A DNA stretch of 64,000 bases from Linnemannia elongata. Its lineage: Eukaryota > Mortierellomycota > Mortierellomycetes > Mortierellales > Mortierellaceae. Made by a program: the position numbers and the translations under genes. Location: positions 2,232,001 through 2,296,000 of the forward strand of contig JAXBDG010000008.1 in assembly GCA_036320915.1 (NCBI GenBank), given 5' to 3'. Numbering within the stretch: position 1 is the first letter of the stretch; each line of letters opens with the position of its first letter. The notes under the pieces are model-generated. The model was not told the DNA's origin, searched no databases, and saw only the letters and a list, made by a program, of their open reading frames with translations. Below, in pieces: positions 25,401 to 35,984 of this stretch.

Positions 25401-27745
25401 TTTTCATTCGTTCGTTGGGAAGGAAGGAAGGAAGGGGGCATGGCATGGGATGGAAAGGAAAACAATGCTGCACAATGCAACTTTATCATTATCAAGTTAG
25501 CTAACGTCTTTTTTTCTTTTCATAGACGATGGACCAAGGGGGACAAAAAGAGGAAGAGAAGGAGGGAATAGTACAACAAATCAATGCATTAATCTTTTTT
25601 TTTCTTGGCCCACCATGCTCTCTCCCACGTCTCTCCTCATCTTTCACTTGAACTCTCTCACACTCCCTTTTTCAATTTCATTAGACAAATATGCACCTTG
25701 AACAAAACTTCATTATCAGCGGCAACGGTTCGCTATTTTTTGATTGAGTGATGCGTTAAGTCTATGGTCGAACAAGACTCATTGACCATTCCTATTTGTC
25801 ATGATAGGATCAGCCGGCGGGCAAGATGGGATATGCGTTGTCAAGACTTAAAGTAGAAAAAAGAAGGTGCTTATGGAGAGGGCAGCATAGACAAGACAAC
25901 TTGTCGCCTGGATATGGAAAGGGGGTTGAGTAGATGGGGGAACGGGGGGTAGAGGGTTGGATGGTGGCATAGGCTGTGTGTGTTGTTGAGGGTGGGTGTT
26001 CGTTCATCTCGAGGAGTTTCTCAGGGGCAAATTCATGCAAGAAAAAAAATCTTCCTCGGGGGCATTTCATTTCTACTTTCTCGCTCATTTTTCAGGGGAC
26101 CTCTCCCTATTTTTTTCTTCTTTCTTTTTTATCGGGGACAAGCAGCGAGGAGTAGGGCTCATCGTCTTGTCTAATCCCCCCTCCCTCTGGGTCCTGGGCC
26201 TTTTCATAGCACCCGAGTGCTGCGCTAGATTGTTATTTCAACAAAGCCAGTCAACTTGTTATATTTGGCTCAATGGGTTACAAGACAAACTCCTACAGCG
26301 TATCTGGTGAAAGAACTCGGCCATGACAACCAAACTGCCTTGTCTCTTCTACTCACGTCAAAAAGAAAGGGCCGTGCCATTTTTCGGATGTTGTTTTTGG
26401 TGGCGACCAATGAGCTCTGTCGAACGAGTCGATGACGTATCATGGACTGCTGCTATTGTCCTCCGAAGCATGAAGGGGTGGCAGTTCCGACTTGGACTTT
26501 TGGGGTCGAAAGAAGGCCATTAGTCAACATGGACAGTGTGTTGAAGAGGTTGCCGCAGAGGTTGTCTGCCAATATCCAATCATCCTATGAGACATCGAAG
26601 TAAGGCAGAGGAGTGAGCCTGGTGTGTTGTCAATTGCTGCAATTGTCAATTAGAGAAACCATGGGTACGACACAAAACATGAAAAACAAAGTCACGGTCA
26701 CTCTCACTCTCTGCTCCAAGAAAAAAAAAAGAGACGACGCTGACTCCATCATCTTCACTCAACAACTCAACTTACAACCCAACAACTCTCTCATTTACAC
26801 ACCCTTTTTATCGTCTCTATTCTCCCTCTCTCAGCAAGACTCAAGACGTCACTTCTTCCCACCCACCCTCCGTCCGCACTCTCTTTCTCTGTCTCGTTCG
26901 GTAAATACAGCAGTGTGAAGTTGCATCTCCCCGTCTGCTCGGGATCCAGGAGTTCAAAAACAGGAGTCTATTTGCGCACTGGGCCCACAACGAGTGACCA
27001 TATGTGACCGTCCCTCCGTCTTTTTTTTTTTTCTCGCCAAAGGTCGAGCCATGGACAAACCCGAGCAAGCGAGGCAAACTCTCTTCGTGGATGTTGGAAA
27101 GGAGTGGTGTTTGGCAACCACACATACCCATATCTACACACACACACTTCTTCATGGTGTGATCCCTTCCTGTCCTCTCGCCGATGAACAATAGGTGCAT
27201 GGCATTGTTCACCTGCTTCACCCTCTTGGCTGTATTTCGGTGTCTGAGTGTCATTTTTTTTCTCCCCTATTTTTAACCCGACTCTCGACTCTTTCTTCTT
27301 CGCTGCCACGATTTTATTCGCCCGCGTGTATATTTTTTTATATCCTTTTTTTTTTTTTTTTTTTTTTGCACTTATGTGTATACCTTCTCCCTTCTTTTCA
27401 CCTTTGGCCTTGCTTGGCTTTGCCCGCAGAAAGAAACATCGCCTTTTGCCTTGTCCTTGTTTTGCTGACGGCAAATATGATACACGACACAACTTTGCCA
27501 TTGACACAGACCCAGGCGTAAAAGAACAGGAAAGAAAATATAACGCCGCACACCGCCCATCTCCCACACAATGAGGTCCCCCTTACTAACATCCCATTAT
27601 AAACCACAAAAAAAGGACGCTGTCGACTAAACAGACCATATGTACACTCTGACCATCCTCTGAATAGATCTAGAATCAATATTAGCTTGAGTTTCGATAA
27701 GGGACCGAGCACAGGAACAACACATCCTCTCTAAACCGGACGCGG
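22463..27745. other. 5.3-kb divergent intergenic region (Rap GTPase / cyclin)
   Basis: The part next to the Rap start (22620-22840) is almost pure purine on the plus strand, that is a C/T leader on the Rap sense strand. An AT-rich microsatellite occupies 23101..23142 (ATATATACAT type), and T tracts occur at 24974..24998 and about 27350. Open frames of up to about 200 codons here are low-complexity or show no domain. I recognise no gene, tRNA or mobile element. It could hold promoters, upstream exons or non-coding RNA. Confidence 0.5.
23101..23142. repeat. AT/TATA microsatellite
   Basis: Alternating AT with occasional C or G, about 42 bp, in the Rap-cyclin intergenic region. Seen directly. 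Confidence 0.8.
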
Positions 27746-29447
27746 ATGGATACGCAAGCACAAATGGCTTACTATCAGTCTGGAATGCAACAATACCCCA
27801 ATGGAGGCACACCGATGGGCTCGTTGACATCCATGCCCATGGGTTCAATGGGCTCAGGAGCTTCAGGATATGTCGGCAACCAGGGCACAGGAACTCCTAT
27901 GGATCCTGTGACCGCTGCCACTATGAGCTACAGTGCGGCCCCAAATCACTCCGTCACCACAACGCCTACTCAGCACCAACACCCTCAGCAGCAACAACAA
28001 CAGCAACAGTATGCTCAGCAGTCCTACCAGCAGCAGCCGCATCAGTATCAAGCGCAACCAATATCTCAGATAGCCTACTCGAATCAGCAGCAACAACAAC
28101 AACAACAGCAGCAGCAACATCAGCCGTTGCAACAGTATCAAACCTCCTATCAACAGCGACCCGTATCGACACAACAACAACCGCAACAGCAGCAACAGTA
28201 CCAGTCCGCCATCCATCTTCCACCACAAGTTCACCAACCTCTGTACATATCGCCACAGCCTGTCGTGGCTCAAAATCAATCAATGGGTTACAGTCAACAT
28301 AACACCCCTCAGTCAATATCCTACATCCAACCACAGCTCTCGCAGCAGTCTGTCGTACAATCAACGTATATCCAGCAACCACCTCAACAGCAGCAACAAC
28401 AACAGCAGCAGCAGCATCAACTCCAGACACAGCACCTTCAACAGCAACTGCAGCAGCAACAGTTGCAGCAACAACAATTGCAGCAACAAATCCAGGCTCA
28501 GCAGCGCTCACAAATCCTTGGACCTGCTATTATCCCACAACAGCAAATGCAATTACAGCCACAGCCTAGCGCCCACCAGCAGCCACAGATTCAGATTCAT
28601 ATGCAAATGCAGCAGCAGCAGCAGCAACAACAGCAGCAACAGCAGCAGCAGTACCAACAACGCCAGCAGCAACAGATGCAGCAGCAACAACAACAACAAC
28701 AGCAGCAGATGCACCAACAACAGCAGCAACAGCAGAGAATACAGGGGTCACAACAGTCTACCAACGATGCTGCTCGAGACGCGCGCAACGCAGGAGCGAT
28801 CGAGGTGGTGACGAATCCTCAAACAAGTATCCTTCAACTCGCAGAGTTTGCCTCTGTGATGGTCTATACCCTGTGGCACACTCGGCCGAACATTAACGGT
28901 GCCTCAAGTAATGCGTACAATGTCGTACCGCATCGTATCAGTGTACCGCCTTCGGCCGGTCCAGCCTTCAAGAAGTTTTGCCTGAAAGTAAGAAAATCTC
29001 TGCTTCTCATTAGTTTGAGCCACGGGCTTTGTAATGGGGTAAATTAAACTCATGTATCTCACTTTGCTCACTACTTCACACATATATTTTCACTATATAT
29101 TGCAGGTCCTCTCGGCTACTCAGCTGTCTTCGTCTGTGATCTTACTTTCGCTCAAGTACATCCAGAAACTCCTCAAGAACAACCCGTCGATTCATGGACA
29201 GCAAGGGTCCGAGTTCCGGTTGTTTACAGTGTCGTTGATGCTGGCTAACAAGTTTCTGGACGACAACACTTTCACGAATAAGACATGGTCGGAGGTGACG
29301 GGAATCAGCGTCAAGGAGATCAACGTGATGGAGATGGAGTTTTTGAACCAGGTCCAGTTCAGTCTGTTTGTCAGTGAGGCAGAGTACCTGGATTGGCTGC
29401 ACAGCCTCGAGACATGGCTCAAGCAGCAAGGACAGGGCCAAGGATAA
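27746..29447 (+). CDS. CLG1/Pho80-family cyclin with long poly-Q N-terminus
   Basis: Exons 27746..28987 and 29106..29447 encode 527 aa. Residues 1-345 are Gln/His/Pro/Ser-rich with many Q runs. The C-terminal region about 350-515 is a Pho80-type cyclin box: LAEFASVMVYTLWH, FKKFCLKVLSATQLSSSV, ILLSLKYIQKLLKNNP, SEFRLFTVSLMLANKFLDDN, TNKTWSEVTGISVKEINVME and FLNQVQFSLFVSEAEYLDWL. The NKFLDDNTFTNKTW motif is diagnostic of PCL/Pho80 cyclins that partner Pho85-type kinases, and the arrangement best fits CLG1-like members. Role: substrate targeting of a Pho85/CDK5-like kinase in nutrient and morphogenesis control. The intron falls inside the cyclin box (LK|VLSATQ). The Q region varies between species, so codon-run length may be polymorphic. 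The first ATG in frame was chosen. Confidence 0.88.
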
Positions 29448-30425
29448 ATGGAGAAGGGAGGGTTTAAAGCGCGGAGGTGCGAGTGGAAGCGAAATACAGA
29501 GAGGAAGGCAAGCCTTGGGAGATTTCTCCTTTGTCGATAGCTGACGACGAGTGAAGTCGTCTTCCTTGAAGCGTCATCCACACATTCCTTTTTTTGTCCT
29601 TTTTTTTTCTTTACTTCTTTTCGACGGCGACCTTCTCTCATTTATACATGTTTCCTACGTTTCCAAAACGCGCGATCAACTTTTTTTCCTTCTTCTGGAT
29701 CAACCACCCGAATGTGGACCAGCAATGGATCACAGCATTCAGCAACGATACCTCCAACTCAGCAACAAAAAATCGATACCCGCGTATGGACATTGGGCAG
29801 TAGGTCAGCACCCACCAGCTGCGCGTCGACCACCTTGTCCCGATTCTGCGGCCAAAACAATAACGAACAAAAAACAACATCGACAGCACCAGCCGCACCA
29901 ACTAGTGTCCCTCGTGGGTCTAGTCTGGTCGGAGAGGGGAAATCCTTAGGTCCTCCCCACTCCTTTTTTTTTTTTCTATTTTTTTTTTTTTTTTTTTTTT
30001 TGGCCATTTTTTTTATTCTTTTTTCTTTTTCTTTCCCCCCTCCCCTCCTATCGCCTGCTCCGCCATCTTTCGTTTATTTTATATTAGTCCCAACACTATC
30101 CTCCTCATATCAATCTGGCGGCCTTGTACGAGTAACAGGTAGCGTAACACAAACAAAACTCCAAAACATAGAAGATCTCCCTCATCTCTCCGACCTGGCG
30201 ATTACAATAAACCAATGTCATTCAAAGTGAGTCAAAAGCTTTCAAAAACAAAAATTGTTTCTATTTGCTGAAAGGTTAATGATAACTTTAGAGGCTGTAG
30301 GGGTGTGTGTGTGGCAGGGTGGGACAGGGCAAGGTAAGGTGGGTGAGACGGGCTGTGGTGGTAATGTCGTAGAAAGAGTAATTTCCACGCGAAGATTTTT
30401 GTGTTTTTGTGATTGCTGCTTTGAT
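29448..30425. other. 978-bp convergent intergenic region
   Basis: Between the 3' ends of the cyclin gene and GYP1. It contains T-rich DNA, including an almost continuous T run at about 29963-30001. No gene seen. Confidence 0.5.
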
Positions 30426-32873
30426 CTATTTTGATCCGCCAAGATGCATGGGCGAGGCATGGAAAAGCGACTTCCACATAAAGGCCTCAGACAACAAGAG
30501 CTCAATTTCTTTTTCTTGCCAGTCATCTGTGGGGACATCCTGCAAGAACAACATGATCTCCTGGAACTCCATCCGCATCAGCTCTGCCGACCATTTTGTC
30601 AAGAACGCCGCGCAGACGTATAAGTGGAATTCAGAAAACCCATGTGGGTGTTCCGTCTATAAATACCATTAGAAAGAAGACAATACGTGTGTTAGTAAAA
30701 CAACACAGTTGAGCCATTTGTTTCGTGTGTGCATATGCGATGCAGAGAATCAATGCCCACAAATAAGTGTCTTAATTAATTCGAAAGGCATGAAAAAAAA
30801 ATACACAAATAAGCAAGGATGTTTTACAAGATATGTGTCCCACATGCGGATGGTATGTTGAAGGGTGACCTCCCGCATCAGCAGACAGTTCATCCACCTG
30901 AACGAGAACTGAATAAATTCGACATGTTCCGACTGAAGGTGGGCCGCCAGCGGCGCATCGATTCTGCAGATCAGTTCTCGCAGCTTGACAATTTGACGCT
31001 GGATTCCGGGTTGTGCATGTGTAAAGTTGTCCTGGATACCGTCCAGTAGCTTTGATAGACACCAATAGCTGTCCGCCTCGATCGCTGAGAGAATTTCAGG
31101 TGGCAAGAGGGAGATGTCGTATGACTCTGGATCCTGATCTTCTTCGATGTAGGCTGTCAAAAATACCAGGAAAAAGGGTGTAACTAGATCGTTGATTCCT
31201 TGAACATAACTACTGGCGGGGTGACGGATAGCCCAACAGTAAAGGATCCTCTCCAGGCACTATTAAATTTAGAAAGGCGTGAGCCCGACAAGGCACGGAG
31301 AGAGAAAAAGGTTAACGCCATGAACGTTTGGAGCACTTCGCTTGACGTACGCCTTTATACGTTACATGGAGAGCAAAAAGCGATCGAAATTTTCATTACC
31401 CGTTGGGTCGTCTGGTTCTGGAAGAGAGCCATCTTGGGATTGGTTCTTGGGACATCAATAAAGACCTGATGCCATATTGTCTGGTCCAGTCCCTCGATCC
31501 CCCTTGCGAATGTCTGTTGCACGCCATCCTGATATTCCTTGCGCTTCCTTTCCAGAGCCACATTCCGCCGATCCGAGTTACAGGGGAGGTATCCGACCAA
31601 GAGTTGCCAGACGATGGGCCGAATTGCTGTTGGGACTCCAGACCATGAAAGCTTCCGAAGGACATCCAGGTCAACAACCGGTTGCTGCAGCATATCCTTG
31701 AACTTGAGAAATCGCGCCTTCTGTTTACTCCGCTGCAGCGCGTATACTGCATCTGTCTGGTGTTCAGTTCCAATGAGGTGAAGATCTCCCATAGCTGTTT
31801 CGTAGTCCAGTCCTCTGAGAATCACCAACGGATCTAGCGAGATTCAAGTCATATATAGGTCAAATTGTGTCCGATGCGACGTATAGCATGCGTGGATCCT
31901 TTTGGATTCGCTCGCTTACCTTGTATAATCTTGCGTGCGTTGGGCTTCATTCCTTCAATAACTCCTGAGGGTGTCCCAGATAAAGCCGAGTTCCCAGTTA
32001 CTGCTGGTGTTGCTGGTGTTGCCGCTGCTGCCGAACTCGAGTCCTTTTCGGTAGGCGATGCTGAACTTGGTGAGATATCTTTAGTTTTAGTGGTAGTTGT
32101 CGCCGAAGACTTCCCTACTGGGGAGGACTCGTCCTTCATCAGCTTGCTCATTTGATCTGACAGTGAAGTGGCTCCCGAGGGTGTCGTCGGACTGAGGGAT
32201 GAGCCTGCATCTAGTTCCGAATCGTCCTTGAGATCCTGTGCTGGTAGTGTCTGGTATCCTGACAGCTCTGGATGGTTGTCGTAATTGGAATCATAGTCGT
32301 CGTCCGCCATACTCTTATGATGATCATTTGCCCACGACGCAGGGTCCATCTGAAGAGCTCTATTGCGGTGGCAAAACCCAAGCAATGGGCATATGGTCAG
32401 CTTCTCGAGCACCCACCAGGTCTCTTGCCCCAACTCTTCTTGTCAGTACACGCGTTTTGCATACGGGGGCAATTGAGTATTACCTCAGGCGTTCGACTTC
32501 AAGGACTGAGGTGGCATGGGAGTATTGTGCTCCAAAGACCATGTTCCCTGTTGCTCCTGTCTTTCCCGGCACTGGTTTGACTCTAAACATGTAATTGGCC
32601 AAAGGACACTGTCAGAGTTGAGAACATAGGAGACTGATTTTCTACAAGGGATATGACTTCAAGCCTCCCCTCTCATCCTTTGCATCTTCTGATGGTGTCA
32701 AAGAAAATTGTGAGGCGTAGTCGTAAAGCCAACGGATGATAAACGTACGAGCCGGGGTGCTTGGTCGTGTGGCGCTTCCAGAAGCCTACTCTTGTGCTGA
32801 ATGATGAAGGCGGAGTAAAAAAAAACAGGTCAATGACATTTGCTTTAGGAAGGCGGTTGTCGCAAATCGTCAT
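30426..32873 (-). CDS. GYP1: GYP1/TBC1D22-type Rab GTPase-activating protein
   Basis: Minus-strand exons 32749..32873, 31920..32359, 31400..31833, 30828..31259 and 30426..30656 encode about 553 aa. The N-terminal 190 residues are disordered and Ser/Thr/Asp-rich with a short FWKRHTTKHPGS motif. The TBC domain spans about 215-530: LRKLSWSGVPTAIRPIVWQL, the arginine-finger motif FIDVPRTNP (Arg about 318), the glutamine-finger motif SSYVQGINDLVTPFF (Gln about 353) and WMNCLLMRE. It ends in FSEFHLYVCAAFLTKW, FLQDVPTDDW and IELLLSEAFMWKS, close to yeast Gyp1 and human TBC1D22. Role: Golgi Ypt1/Rab1 inactivation. Both catalytic fingers are present. The first exon and its start are the least certain part: splicing from GGCTC|GTACGT to TAG|AGCTC keeps frame, and the ATG is the first after an in-frame stop; the alternative start is the Met about 32350. 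Confidence 0.9.
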
Positions 32874-33419
32874 GGTGAGCCTTCAATCGTTAGGCAACAC
32901 TAAAGGTAGTGTCATCCTCCTCCTGTTTGCTTCTTTTACCTTGTGGCAGAAAAGTCCATGGCTTGAGTTTTTATGGTTGACAGCAGGCGGGGTTTGTGTT
33001 GGACGAGGGGATGCGCTGGTGTTTGTAGTCGAAGAGTGTTGTTGGTGCTTGTTTGCCTTTTCTCTTTTTCGTGGGAGGAATAAGGAATGAGGAGTGGCCT
33101 TCAATCCGTCGAATGGCAATGGTTGGATGTGTAGGAGAAGAGGTTCACGTCCGAGTGCAAAACGACGATTTCGTGTGTGTGATGGCGAAAAGAGCGTGAT
33201 ATAAGTGTGTGCAAAGTGTTGTAAAGTCAAAAGGTTGGTCGCGAGGGCGCCGTTGCTGAGACGAAAAAGCCAAAAGTGACGGTCACAGAGCCTTGAGCCA
33301 AAGACACTTTCGAGACTCCTTCACTCCATCACCACTACTGTACCATCGTCCACTACCATCACCCACAACCATCTCTCCCTACCATCACCCACTGCCATAA
33401 GGAAATCAAGTAAAGCAAA
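32874..33419. other. Intergenic region between GYP1 and an HMG-box pseudogene
   Basis: 546 bp, divergent. Its right end (33330-33410) has imperfect repeats of a CCACTACCATCACCCA-type sequence, resembling a 5' leader that may once have served the decayed gene at 33420. No intact gene. Confidence 0.4.
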
Positions 33420-33736
33420 ATGCCAAGGTTATCGACAAGAAATAAAAGGTCTTAAAGACTCTCAACAGAGAGAGGACGGTCAAAAACTCCAACGCCTCAA
33501 AGAGGCCCGGCTCCGCTATCCTACTCTAGCGAAGAACGCGAGGAGGTTATAGCCTAAAACCCAGAAACTTCCTTCAGCGATATTGGACGCATCTTTGCTT
33601 TTCAGTGGCGCGAACACTCTGTGAAGGGAAGGCTCCTTACATCGCCAAGCAGGGCGAGGATAGGGCCAAGTTTCTGGAGGAGATGGCTGCCTACAAGGCC
33701 ACCAAGAACGTCGCTACAGCTAAGAATGCTACCTAG
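33420..33736 (+). pseudogene. Decayed HMG-box (NHP6-like) gene
   Basis: Conceptual pieces of one HMG-box protein lie in order but in alternating frames. They are MPRLSTRNKRS then TAA (frame of 33420), RERTVKNSNASKRPGSAILL then TAG (frame of 33455), EEREEVIA then TAA then NPETSFSDIGRIFAFQWR (frame of 33531), and LCEGKAPYIAKQGEDRAKF with EEMAAYKATK (frame of 33623), ending at TAG 33734..33736. Together they follow the NHP6 pattern: N-x-P/S-K-R-P-x-S-A, E-K-R-E-E-V, S-F-x-D-I-G, then W and E-K-A-P-Y-x-A-K with M-A-A-Y-K. At least three frameshifts and two internal stops are needed, and no GT-AG intron repairs the frame. An intact NHP6-type protein binds DNA non-specifically in chromatin. No intron is visible; a short A tract (33827..33837) follows, so a retrocopy is possible but unproven. 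Confidence 0.8.
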
Positions 33737-34099
33737 TAAACTTGATTCAACTCAACTCAACCCAAAAGCAACAACAATAACAACAACAATGCAACAACAA
33801 TAGCAATAACAACAGTAGCAACAACTAAAAAAAAAAACAATGCAACGACCGCGCTCGATGAACTTTGTCACCTATTTCTGATACTACATTTTTACAGCCA
33901 ATTAATAAAGGGTCACAGGCGTGAAGGATTGACTGCTAACACATATATGCTCGCTCACTGGCTTTCTGACTTCTGCAACTCATCAATAAACCTTTAACCA
34001 ACACATTCACCCATCCCATCAAAATCTTACGACCCACACACCCACACACACATACACATACACATACACATACTCACACACTTATCTCACCCCTAACCA
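33737..34099. other. Intergenic region upstream of SEC20
   Basis: Contains CAA-rich simple sequence (about 33768-33825), an 11-nt A tract and an ACACAT-type tandem repeat in the SEC20 leader (about 34032-34081). No gene. Confidence 0.6.
34032..34081 (+). repeat. ACACAT/CACA simple repeat in SEC20 leader
   Basis: Repeats of ACACAT and CACACA occur just upstream of the SEC20 start. Seen directly. Confidence 0.8.
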
Positions 34100-35523
34100 A
34101 TGCCTCCCGTTCAGTCAATCGTCCCTCGTCATGTTCAGGTGCAGATGGACGCACTCAGGAAGCAATACCATGGCCTCGAAGGTCTCATCTCTAAACTCAA
34201 CAACTTGACTGGCAGCCCGCTCTCGGTCCAGCAGGAACTCGCCCGCAGCGCACGGGAAGAGTCCAAAGCCATCGAATCCAAAATCGAGGTAACAAGCCTG
34301 TTTGCAAGACTTTCTCCTGCTTGAAAGCAGGGTCGAGGATCGATCTGGCCAAGTCTAACCAAATACCGAATTGACGTGGCCATCTTTTATTAGGATTTGA
34401 GGCTTCTAGCGGACGAGCAGGACAGAGAATCGGATCGTGTCTTGGTCGTGGCGATGCTGGAAAAGATCGAGACTCAGTTCAAGCAGTACGTGCGTCTTTG
34501 TCTATGTGAATGGTTCACAGAATCAATCTTTGCCCAGAAGCCTTGACGTATCGATGACCTTCATTTTTCGGCTCGTGCCACGTTTCAATTTTGTTCGTCC
34601 CTTAACGCGCGTCGGGGCCACGTATTAATTTTTTCATCGCACTACGCCCGATTCTCACTCCTTCCGCTAACTAGGCAGCAACAGGCGCTTCGACAGGCGA
34701 TCTTGAACTCCAAACAGACCATCGATCGGGAAACAAAATCAGAGCGGGAACTACTGTTGAAGGGATCCAAGTCAGCCATTGAACTGAGTGAGATCCGCCG
34801 ACGCGGAGCAGGTCAAGGAAACGACAGCGAATATATGCTCAATACCAGCAAGGAACACAACGAGAGTCTAAGCAGGACCCTCAAAATGATGCAGCAGGAA
34901 GTCGAACGGACGGCTCACTCTGCCAAAGTCATTGGTAAGAGAGACCACTTGCCTCAGCGCCTTTCTTTGTCCATGTCGAGTGCACATCTTCGACGTATAC
35001 CTTTATTGACATATTTTACTGGATAATTATGATAGACGAGTCATCGAAGACTATCAGGGCAACAGTGGGCGAATACCATGCCTACGACGAGGTTTTGAAA
35101 CGAGGCAAAGGGCTCATCACAAAGCTGAACCAGGCAGACTGGACGGACCGGTTGCTCATTGGTTTTGGACTCTTGGTGTTTTCGCTTGTCGTGATGTATA
35201 TTCTCAAAAAGCGTATCGCCGATCGTGGAATCTCGTTGGTCGGGTATCTCTTTATGCCTCTGCGATGGTTTTTATCTCTCTTGATGCCGTCCTTGCGAGC
35301 TACACCTCCCTCGCCTGAGACAGTGTCAGAGATGGCTGGAGTGATTGTTGAGAAGGGAGGGGTAGATCAGATCCAAATGTCAGCAACCATGGCCAAGGCT
35401 GCCGAAGCCGCTGCAGTAGCTGCTGCGGCCGCAGCTTCAGCAGCCAGTCAACGGGCCGCCGCCGCACCCACCAGCGCAGTTCAAGGAATCCTCGGAATCC
35501 TCGATAAAATTGTTGGAGAGTAA
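34100..35523 (+). CDS. SEC20: SEC20-like SNARE (Golgi-to-ER retrograde transport)
   Basis: Exons 34100..34288, 34394..34485, 34675..34934 and 35036..35523 encode 342 aa. Residues 1-105 form predicted helices (QVQMDALRKQYHGLEGLIS, EDLRLLADEQDRESDRVLV). The SNARE-like Sec20 domain covers about 140-217 (EYMLNTSKEHNESLSRTLKM, KTIRATVGEYHAYDEVLKRG, LITKLNQADWTDRLL). It is followed by a transmembrane helix about 219-239 (LLIGFGLLVFSLVVMYIL) and the basic KKRIADR. A second hydrophobic stretch (LVGYLFMPLRWFLSLLMPSL) and an Ala-rich tail follow. Role: Qb-SNARE at the ER accepting COPI vesicles, with Ufe1, Use1 and Sec22 and the Dsl1 tether. Unlike yeast Sec20, the protein does not end in HDEL (it ends KIVGE). 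The helix after the TM is longer than in metazoan BNIP1. Confidence 0.85.
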
Positions 35524-35935
35524 TAAATAGTGTAGAGAAGGGGAACAACCGAACAAAGGATTAAAGATGGCAGCAAATGGCGCCCCTTTGTTCCATTATT
35601 CTCACCAAGTGCGCTTTGTTTTTCTTTCTTTTAACTTGAATGCGAGAGACGGAATTGTTCATTCTCTGTACTTCGCTCTTCATCTCTTCTCGCTCTTCTC
35701 TCGTTTACACGAATCATACCTGAACCGTTTTTTTTTTTTTTTATTTTTCTTATTTGAAGTAAGGTTACGGACCAGTGCACTGCAGTGTCCACCTCGGTCT
35801 CGCATTTGTCTTTGTTGTTGGGCTGAAGAATTAATTTACGTTTCATTTTCCCACTTCAAGTAGTTTACTCCGCAACCTGCTTCCTTTCTTCTCATGTTCA
35901 AGACAAAACTGTAGGCCTTACTCACAAGAAACGCT

Positions 35936-35937
<2 letters not shown>

Positions 35938-35982
<45 letters not shown>
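35938..35982 (+). repeat. Poly(A) tract, 45 nt
   Basis: Uninterrupted A run seen directly; it lies about 415 nt after the SEC20 stop. Confidence 0.9.

Positions 35983-35984
<2 letters not shown>

Noticed and set aside
33827..33837. Short A tract as proof of a retroposed HMG-box copy
   Set aside because: Eleven A residues are too short, in a window full of A tracts, and no target duplication was seen.
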